From Cylicocyclus nassatus (Eukaryota > Nematoda > Chromadorea > Rhabditida > Strongylidae): a stretch of 64,000 bases of DNA. This document shows, one piece after another, positions 62,601 to 64,000 of the stretch. Position numbers and translations under genes: made by a program. The stretch covers positions 12,634,293 to 12,698,292 of the forward strand of contig CATQJL010000223.1 of NCBI GenBank assembly GCA_958299035.1, written 5' to 3'. Every line of letters starts with the position of its first letter. Within the stretch, counting starts at the first letter, position 1. The notes under the pieces were generated by a model. That model was not told where the DNA came from, ran no database searches, and saw only the letters and a program-made list of their open reading frames with translations.

Positions 62601-62911
62601 TCATGTAAAACCCACCTTCGAAGTTGTGCTCATACTGTGAACTTTCAAAAACTTCTTTTAGACTTATGAAAAGCATGTAAGCTGGGCTAATAACTCCGCA
62701 AATTGCACACTTTGAAAAATAAGTCAGTTGACAGGATTTATGACACAAAATAGAATCTACCTTAAGAAATCCCACGATCATGAAGGTGACGAGGGCAGAG
62801 GCAATCCAATAAGCAATACAAAAACATCGAGCCTTTTCATTTCCATCGATAAGAATAGAAACAACGTACACAAAAGGCAGAGCTATCACACTGTACGTCC
62901 ATGTATATAAA
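17470..62911 (-). CDS. ABC transporter subfamily A (ced-7/ABCA type), 3' half
   Basis: Twelve exons read from 62911 down to 17470 join without a frame break into 493 codons plus stop; the 5' half lies beyond the right edge. In order the product has the last helices of the second membrane domain, a cytosolic linker with the ABCA signature [12 protein letters not shown], and a full second nucleotide-binding domain: Walker [11 protein letters not shown]-loop YCPQFD, signature CSGGQKRR, Walker [14 protein letters not shown] with its catalytic glutamate, H-loop SSHSM, then the C-terminal [13 protein letters not shown] segment. ABCA proteins are full-length membrane transporters, mostly of lipids; in nematodes ced-7 acts in cell-corpse engulfment. 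Every motif needed for ATP hydrolysis is present, so it is probably functional. Introns are 51, 5171, 5632, 59, 12756, 50, 56, 19789, 54, 139 and 202 nt in transcript order. Which ABCA paralogue this is cannot be told from the half seen. Confidence 0.93.
17825..17905 (-). CDS. ABCA exon: C-terminal strand region
   Basis: Exactly 27 codons, phase 0 on both sides; acceptor TTATTTAAG, donor CAAG|GTAAGC. It encodes [20 protein letters not shown], the counterpart of the FPG--L-E---N segment after the ABCA H-loop. Between this and the previous exon, 17953-18010 is also open but only in a frame that does not fit the flanking phases, so I treat it as intron. Confidence 0.88.
18045..18251 (-). CDS. 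ABCA exon: NBD2 H-loop
   Basis: Exactly 69 codons, phase 0 on both sides; acceptor GTAATTAG, donor TCG|GTAAAG. It encodes [32 protein letters not shown] with the H-loop histidine, and [17 protein letters not shown]. Confidence 0.96.
18306..18402 (-). CDS. ABCA exon: NBD2 signature and Walker B
   Basis: 97 nt: one base (C) completes the signature serine AG|C, then 32 codons read [14 protein letters not shown] and [14 protein letters not shown] to donor AAAG|GTTTTT. The acceptor ACAATTTAG has a weak pyrimidine tract. A SINE/RTE tail begins only about 30 bp upstream of the exon edge. Confidence 0.95.
18432..18600 (-). mobile_element. SINE/RTE-type 3' tail next to ABCA exon
   Basis: On the minus strand it carries ACTTTGCACACGTACACTTC-like sequence in inverted order, (CATACAGG)-type repeats and an ACTCAGCTTGTATAAAAT end. 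This is the tail layout seen at 11760-12150. It sits at the edge of the intron beside the signature exon. Confidence 0.5.
19421..19640. repeat. AT-rich tandem repeat, unit about 51 bp
   Basis: About four units of TCGAATGAATGAATTTCGAA followed by TAAATTCGGAAAATCAAAA lie just inside the left end of the 19401-21383 element. Confidence 0.9.
19745..20260. repeat. tandem repeat, unit about 100-110 bp, five copies
   Basis: Each unit contains GTAGCTCAAGATTTTCCAAA, then AATCGATAAAATCGATAAAG, then AATCAGCACCCTCACTTACC. The same words occur in the palindrome at 11797-12043, so the array grew from that element type. Confidence 0.9.
21120..21300. repeat. TTCGAA-rich subterminal tandem repeat
   Basis: About three units containing TTTTTGATTATTCGAG and TATTCGAAACCC lie inside the right end of the 19401-21383 element. 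They mirror the TTCGAA richness of its left end. Confidence 0.8.
21410..21871. mobile_element. Harbinger-type MITE, family B, copy 1 (TAA site)
   Basis: The ends CAAGGGGAGCG and CGCTTCCCTTG are inverted, and the trinucleotide TAA flanks both sides (21407-21409 and 21872-21874). The arms fold back, e.g. GTCGAAGTGGCCTTTCCA near the left edge. Excising it restores the satellite phrase GTGCAACTAAGAATAGCAAG, close to the uninterrupted copy near 26665. Confidence 0.9.
22641..22700 (+). mobile_element. left end of a mariner-type element, partner not found
   Basis: ATTAGGTTGTAAAGGAAGAG has the mariner TTAGGTTG start and lies directly after a satellite phrase. No inverted partner was found downstream, so the element is truncated or its right end has decayed. 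Confidence 0.4.
24540..25260. repeat. tandem 331-bp satellite units
   Basis: Two near-identical units, with AAATCATGCTCTCAAGCAAAC at 24671 and 25002, lie head to tail. A third is at 26275-26640. Matching minus-strand open frames in these copies come from the repeat. Confidence 0.85.
26959..27899. mobile_element. mariner-type foldback with TA site, inserted in satellite
   Basis: The ends TATTAGGTCGTGTAATAAGT and TTATTACAGAACCTAATA are inverted, and the interior is a diverged foldback. The flanks CAGTCATCTATG and AACAGCTTTCAACCCGAA are contiguous in the sister satellite copy (CAGTCATCTATGCAGAAAGC near 22050), which is an empty site. Confidence 0.88.
28974..29435 (-). other. 153-codon open frame, unassigned
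   Basis: This is one of the longest open frames in the window without an ABCA or transposon match. It starts at ATG and contains [17 protein letters not shown] and a cysteine/histidine-poor basic chain; no domain is recognised. It follows the satellite block inside the ABCA intron and begins at a diverged AGCAAGTGGGGGTCAGACA phrase that resembles the satellite. I consider chance or transposon origin more likely than a gene. Confidence 0.2.
29561..29778 (-). mobile_element. hAT-like terminal fragment (CAGTGGCGTACCC)
   Basis: Read on the minus strand it begins CAGTGGCGTACCCAGGATTT, a terminus common to many invertebrate hAT elements. It contains two perfect hairpins, GGGGCGTGGC/GCCACGCCCC and GTGCGTGGC/GCCACGCAC. 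A diverged copy with the same layout is at 63196-63432. No partner terminus was found. Confidence 0.5.
30881..31303 (-). pseudogene. LINE ORF C-terminal domain
   Basis: 140 open codons begin [20 protein letters not shown] and continue RLLFYRC and [11 protein letters not shown], the family's region downstream of the reverse transcriptase. It is intact in frame but disconnected from the palm. Confidence 0.75.
31480..31830 (-). pseudogene. LINE reverse transcriptase, N-terminal part
   Basis: The fingers region is visible ([18 protein letters not shown], then [14 protein letters not shown]), followed in another frame by YLDLFEAFD, the first catalytic aspartate motif. The second catalytic motif is absent, so the enzyme is inactive. 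Confidence 0.8.
32396..33356 (-). pseudogene. LINE endonuclease domain, broken
   Basis: Two fragments on the minus strand show the endonuclease/exonuclease/phosphatase fold motifs [22 protein letters not shown] and VGDFN. They lie in different frames, separated by about 300 bp of divergent sequence, so the domain cannot be translated as one piece. Confidence 0.8.
33481..33938. mobile_element. Harbinger-type MITE, family B, copy 2 (TTA site)
   Basis: The ends CAAGGGAACCGTG and CGGTCCTTG are inverted, and TTA flanks both sides (33478-33480 and 33939-33941). It shares GTCGAAGTGGCCTTTCCAG and AGCGCCTCTAGACGCCGAG arms with the copy at 21410-21871. Confidence 0.88.
33942..37029. other. no supported gene; fragments only
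   Basis: A mariner-like start ATTAGGTTGAGTCAACTTT at 34215 is followed by a weak foldback: CTCATTCTTC near 34843 is inverted near 34283. No right terminus is found. A minus-strand frame at 35421-35630 ([20 protein letters not shown]), with an acceptor-like CTCGCAG upstream, could be a lone exon. Nothing else is delimitable. Confidence 0.3.
37030..37216. repeat. 187-bp imperfect palindrome
   Basis: CCACTGAACCACCAGTCTTG near 37038 is inverted near 37190, and ACACCCGCCAATAACTT near 37113 pairs with AAGTTATTAGCGGGTGT. The left arm carries about 26 extra bases that themselves form a CGAGG/CCTCG hairpin. It could be a tiny MITE or an extruding palindrome. Confidence 0.8.
38192..38279 (-). CDS. ABCA exon: NBD2 helical subdomain
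   Basis: 88 nt = 2 + 84 + 2; acceptor TTTTATAG, donor GCAG|GTATTA. It encodes [20 protein letters not shown] and ends FSSC plus the first two bases (AG) of the signature serine. Its 3' neighbour lies 19.8 kb away. Confidence 0.95.
38336..38420 (-). CDS. ABCA exon: NBD2 Q-loop
   Basis: 85 nt, phase 0 in (acceptor TATGCAG) and phase 1 out (donor ATAG|GTGCAC). It encodes [20 protein letters not shown] with the Q-loop glutamine. The 50-nt intron upstream is near the minimum size. Confidence 0.95.
38471..38662 (-). CDS. ABCA exon: NBD2 Walker A
   Basis: Exactly 64 codons, phase 0 on both sides; donor CAG|GTAATT. It encodes [19 protein letters not shown], then [20 protein letters not shown], which is an intact P-loop with the invariant lysine. 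Joined to the linker exon across a 12.8-kb intron it restores the usual V-NLTK-Y start of the domain. Confidence 0.97.
39074..39307 (+). CDS. possible nested small gene, 77 residues
   Basis: An ATG-to-TGA frame on the plus strand lies inside the 12.8-kb ABCA intron. The translation is serine/threonine-rich at its start ([20 protein letters not shown]) and then basic and polar; no signal peptide or domain is recognised. The composition looks protein-like and no repeat overlaps it, but no splice site or regulatory element supports it. Confidence 0.25.
   Translation: MLTTGSGAGSYSSSASAERTNYSNPFDLFVTKSSMKTTKEYVDTSHIFKIGRVHVNQLNQKTHNALLRETAFWRSEK
41480..42765. mobile_element. foldback element with GCACGAGGTTAGTAGA ends
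   Basis: AGCACGAGGTTAGTAG at 41480 is inverted at 42765. The arms pair through TAGTAGTGGCGGCC, GAAGCCTAAAGT, ATTCTGGCCAG and CTTCTCCACCGTCGGCACGC. A second palindrome (about 41698-41915, with GGCCTCGGACAGAGT) sits in the left half. No matching target duplication is evident. Confidence 0.7.
43045..43094 (-). mobile_element. tRNA-derived SINE, 3' half (box B)
   Basis: On the minus strand this half contains AGTTCGAAACC, a good RNA polymerase III box B. It is separated from its box A half (51150-51205) by the 8-kb hAT-like insertion. Removing the insertion puts box A and box B about 55 bp apart, the spacing of a tRNA. Confidence 0.6.
43750..43827. repeat. hairpin with GCGCAACCC arms
   Basis: AAGTTAATGG and CAGGCGCAACCCCTCAAAAG are inverted as CTTGCGCCTGACCCCC and TTGACTT. 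It is a diverged twin of the palindrome at 45525-45605. Confidence 0.7.
45525..45605. repeat. 81-bp near-perfect palindrome with GGTCAGGCGC arms
   Basis: AAGTTAATGGGGTCAGGCGC is followed by AACCCCTCAAAAGCTCAGG and then the inverted copy. The GGTCAGGCGC word also follows the termini of both hAT-like elements, so this may be a minimal derivative of that family. Confidence 0.85.
46166..46616. mobile_element. Harbinger-type MITE, family A, copy 2 (TGA site)
   Basis: The ends CAAGGGAATGGTCAGAAGTC are inverted, and TGA flanks both sides (46163-46165 and 46617-46619). It folds back and is a sister of 5721-6165. It lies inside the inner hAT-like element and was therefore inserted after it. Confidence 0.88.
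46659..49299 (+). CDS. exon-like segments inside the inner hAT-like element
   Basis: Several plus-strand segments have good splice borders: 46659-46737 (ATG in AACAATGG context, [15 protein letters not shown], donor A|GTGAGT), 47468-47634 ([20 protein letters not shown], acceptor TCCTTAG, donor AAG|GTTTGT), 47943-48111 (acceptor TTTCAG, donor CAG|GTGAGA) and 48981-49115 ([16 protein letters not shown], acceptor ACTTCAG, donor TG|GTGCGT). A final open stretch ends at TGA 49298-49300 with [17 protein letters not shown] could not join them in one frame, so exons are missing or the gene is decayed. It may be a cargo gene captured from the host, or remains of the element's own gene; no transposase motif is recognised. 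Confidence 0.3.
49440..49495. repeat. G-run pair with GGGGTCGT motif
   Basis: Two G tracts of about 14-15 bases, each followed by TCGTAT or TCGTTT, lie just inside the right end of the inner hAT-like element. They are possible quadruplex-forming sites. The same motif recurs at both ends of both hAT-like elements. Confidence 0.85.
51150..51205 (-). mobile_element. tRNA-derived SINE, 5' half (box A)
   Basis: On the minus strand this half contains TGGTGCAGTGGTTAGTG, a near-consensus box A. The D-arm does not pair well, so it is a SINE head or tRNA pseudogene rather than a working tRNA. Confidence 0.6.
51419..51505 (-). CDS. ABCA exon: linker to NBD2
   Basis: Exactly 29 codons, phase 0 on both sides; acceptor AAATTGCAG, donor CAG|GTAATC. 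It encodes [17 protein letters not shown], the acidic D-E-DV--ER--V linker found just before each ABCA nucleotide-binding domain. Confidence 0.93.
51565..51697 (-). CDS. ABCA exon: last TMD2 helix
   Basis: 133 nt: one base completes a codon split by the 5.6-kb intron, then 44 codons to GAG|GTCGGT. It encodes the hydrophobic segment [19 protein letters not shown], equivalent to the final helix (G-----L--L-EY) of ABCA proteins, then a basic cytosolic start. The acceptor TACTGGAAG is weak; TTATTTAG eight bases on is a possible alternative. Confidence 0.85.
51700..53391. other. no supported feature
   Basis: Intronic sequence. 52324-52730 is a locally GC-rich stretch open in several frames at once, which points to base composition rather than a gene. 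Confidence 0.4.
53392..57201. mobile_element. 3.8-kb near-perfect foldback transposon, TA site
   Basis: CAATACCACCCGTAATTTG at 53392 is inverted at 57201, and TA flanks both sides. Arms of about 1.8 kb pair across a loop near 55215-55390. The 141-codon open stretch at 54170-54595 and its mirror at 56007-56432 differ by one residue, so the arms are very similar and the insertion or arm homogenisation is recent. Each arm contains diverged units of about 310 bp (CGCCATAACTTCCTTCGG, then CGCCGTAACTTTCTTTGG), which explains its open frames; they are not genes. No transposase was found. Confidence 0.92.
53773..53875. repeat. minisatellite, unit about 34 bp, three copies
   Basis: GCTCATTCTGCATGGATAT followed by GTGTGAAAGTGGGCA repeats three times. 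The array is mirrored in the right arm near 56718-56822. Confidence 0.92.
57330..57444 (-). CDS. ABCA exon: end of TMD2, P-Q-Y motif
   Basis: 115 nt with two bases at each end completing split codons; acceptor TTTTCTTTTCAAG, donor CT|GTATAA. It encodes [20 protein letters not shown], the counterpart of the conserved F--PQ---G-G segment before the last ABCA helix. The distance from PQ to the next helix (about 43 residues) fits human ABCA1. An alternative donor at ACTT|GTTTTG also keeps the frame if paired with another acceptor. Confidence 0.85.
57445..58486 (-). other. intron with two unassigned open stretches
   Basis: 57733-57978 and about 57482-57680 are open on the minus strand and read like protein ([38 protein letters not shown], ending LDIA and a stop). 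The first includes [14 protein letters not shown], faintly like the W-NNKG-H---L-LN--N segment of the ABCA extracellular loop, but it lies on the wrong side of the upstream exons to belong there. They may be remains of a duplicated or separate gene. Confidence 0.25.
58487..58606. repeat. 120-bp palindrome with CCCCTCGAAACTGG ends
   Basis: CCCCTCGAAACTGG pairs with CCAGTTTCGAGGGG, and TATGGATTCATGGC with GCCATGAATCCATG. The loop is about 25 bp. It is possibly a solo foldback MITE. Confidence 0.85.
59399..59645 (+). mobile_element. Helitron-like insertion in the left arm
   Basis: About 247 bp are present in the left arm but absent from the mirror position in the right arm (near 60985), where GCATAAAT runs directly into TTTAAATAAACG. 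The insert starts A|TC and ends with the hairpin CCTCTGC-GAA-GCAGAGG, then TGAAGCATTGG|T. Lack of a target duplication, a TC start and a 3' hairpin before an RR|T end are Helitron features, though the usual CTRR reads TTGG here. Confidence 0.5.
60280..60388. repeat. central hairpin of the palindromic hAT-like element
   Basis: CCCGGGGTGGAGTACTTC and ATCACTAATTCTCCAC are inverted across a loop of about 35 bp, forming the innermost part of the 59016-61484 palindrome. Confidence 0.85.
61493..62615. other. intron, no supported feature
   Basis: I see no repeat boundary, RNA gene or splice-consistent exon here apart from the ABCA exons that follow. Confidence 0.4.
62616..62709 (-). CDS. ABCA exon: TMD2 helix segment
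   Basis: 94 nt, phase 0 in (acceptor TTTTTCAAAG) and phase 1 out (donor GAAG|GTGGGT). It encodes a hydrophobic run with [16 protein letters not shown] 51-nt intron separates it from the upstream exon; the next intron downstream is 5.2 kb. Confidence 0.88.
62761..62911 (-). CDS. ABCA exon: membrane helices of TMD2
   Basis: 151 nt, entering with one base of a split codon after acceptor ATTCAG and leaving in phase 0 at AAG|GTAGAT. It encodes two hydrophobic segments ([18 protein letters not shown] and [15 protein letters not shown]). They match the place in ABCA proteins where LLLYGW-IP--Y--SFLF occurs. The preceding exon lies outside the window. Confidence 0.9.
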
Positions 62912-63195
62912 CTGAATATTCTGTTATACGTTTTACGTCATGATGGTCTCATGCTCGTCGTATTTAAGCTTTCAGGCTTTGTTTAGTTGCCGCGACGCTG
63001 CACGCGTTGGCAAAAAAAGCAAATGCTGACGGATACTTCCTTATCATTACTCAGACATTCGCTGCGGGACTCAAAAGTTATCATGCGCGAGAACCCGATT
63101 TTGTCCCGAAATCACGCGATTGCCTCGTACCGCAGCAAAATTTTTGAAATTTAGTTGCAAGGGCTGTAGAAATGTGCAAGTGACTTACTCATTCT

Positions 63196-63432
63196 TGTAA
63201 ATGATCAAAATAATGTAAAAAATAAATTCAAATCAGCTCTGTAAAAAGAATTTTTGGGGAAGGGACGTGGCTGCCGGGTTATGGGCTTACAATTTGGAGA
63301 AGCACTTTAACAAATTTTTCGAAGTGCGTTGCTAACGCCACGCTTCTTTATTTGAAAAATTTTGGCTCTTCTCTCTTCCTCTCCTCCCCCCCCCCCCTCC
63401 CTCCTCCACGAAAATCCTGGGACGGCCACTGG
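63196..63432 (-). mobile_element. diverged copy of the CAGTGGC-type fragment
   Basis: The layout matches 29561-29778: GTGGCTGCC block, GTGCGTTGCTAACGCCACGC hairpin, C-run, then ATCCTGGGACGGCCACTG. It is more diverged. Confidence 0.5.
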
Positions 63433-63562
63433 GCCGCCTTAAACCCCCGAAATATGTCGTAATGTAAAGAAAGCAAGAACACGACGTGTCCGACTGAAGG
63501 ACGTGCCGCTCACGATCACGTTTTGGTTGCTGCAAAATTGGGCGCCCAAGCGCGATCAAAAC

Positions 63563-64000
63563 CAGAGGTGCGATGGAGGAGCCGGACCCACCAAAAGTGA
63601 AGGTGGTCCCAGCTACCACTGGCCGGACAAAAGTGAAGGTGGTAGTGCCGGACATTCACCTCCCAAAAACCTCGACCGGGGAGGGGGAGGGGGGATCTAT
63701 CCTTCCAGGTCGTTGCCGCTAGTGCGCGGAAAATAAGCAAAACAAATGCAAAAGGGATCTGTATTCGTATTCTATAGCTATAGAATACGAATACAAATAA
63801 CTACCTCATGCCAAGATTCATCGATAATCGAGCTTGGACTTCGAGCAAAAGGGATCGTTGAAAGCATATTTTTTGTGTACAGTGTCATAAATATCTAAGT
63901 AAACGTGCTTATCAAATAGTGTATTTGGAAGTGAAACTCAGCGGAACTTTGCTATTATTATTGTTATTTGTTATTTATTTTATTATTAAAATCTTGTTAT
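63563..64000 (+). mobile_element. second copy of the CAGAGGTGCGAT hAT-like family, cut by window end
   Basis: CAGAGGTGCGATGG at 63563 matches the right terminus of the 59016-61484 element. Two AAAAGTGAAGGTGGT repeats, a G-run and the blocks AAGCAAAACAAATGCAAAAG and AAATAGTGTATTTGG then follow in the same order. The far end is beyond 64000. Confidence 0.75.

Overview
The window is eukaryotic DNA, AT-rich and dense with transposable elements. Protein-coding exons are split by introns with short AG-terminated acceptors (often TTTTCAG, TTTTTAG or TTTGCAG). The best fit is an animal genome, probably a repeat-rich nematode. That is an inference from intron style, a long ABCA (ced-7/ABT type) transporter gene, small secreted-protein genes and mariner/hAT/Harbinger MITEs; no ribosomal or mitochondrial marker settles it. 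I see no bacterial operon, CRISPR array, phage or virus.

Backbone: one minus-strand gene for an ABC subfamily A transporter runs from beyond the right edge to a stop at 17470-17472. I reconstructed twelve consecutive 3' exons (62911 down to 17470). All splice phases agree and the joined frame is open for 493 codons plus stop: the last membrane helices, the linker, and a complete second nucleotide-binding domain with every catalytic motif. Introns are either 50-202 nt or giant (5.2, 5.6, 12.8 and 19.8 kb). Each giant intron holds transposons whose ends and target-site duplications can be read.

Left region (1-17.4 kb): two adjacent mariner-type foldbacks (1.25-3.48 kb), three small plus-strand gene models or fragments (4.85-7.29 kb, including a two-exon secreted protein), LINE and SINE tails, a (GT)n microsatellite, two ~0.5 kb mariner MITEs, and a possible minus-strand first exon at 16.1-16.3 kb.

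19.8 kb intron (18.4-38.2 kb): a decayed satellite-like block (19.35-28.97 kb) invaded by an 8-bp-TSD element, a Harbinger-type MITE and a mariner foldback; then a degenerate CR1/Jockey-type LINE (30.2-33.4 kb) and a second Harbinger-type MITE. 12.8 kb intron (38.7-51.4 kb): a foldback, then a tRNA-derived SINE split by an 8-kb hAT-like element, itself split by a 5.4-kb hAT-like element. 5.6 kb intron (51.7-57.3 kb): a 3.8-kb near-perfect foldback with TA target sites. 5.2 kb intron (57.4-62.6 kb): a 2.5-kb palindromic hAT-like element carrying a Helitron-like insertion. A second copy of that hAT family starts at 63563 and runs off the window.

The genes here do not form a pathway. What holds the window together is one conserved, apparently intact gene whose introns have absorbed many transposons.
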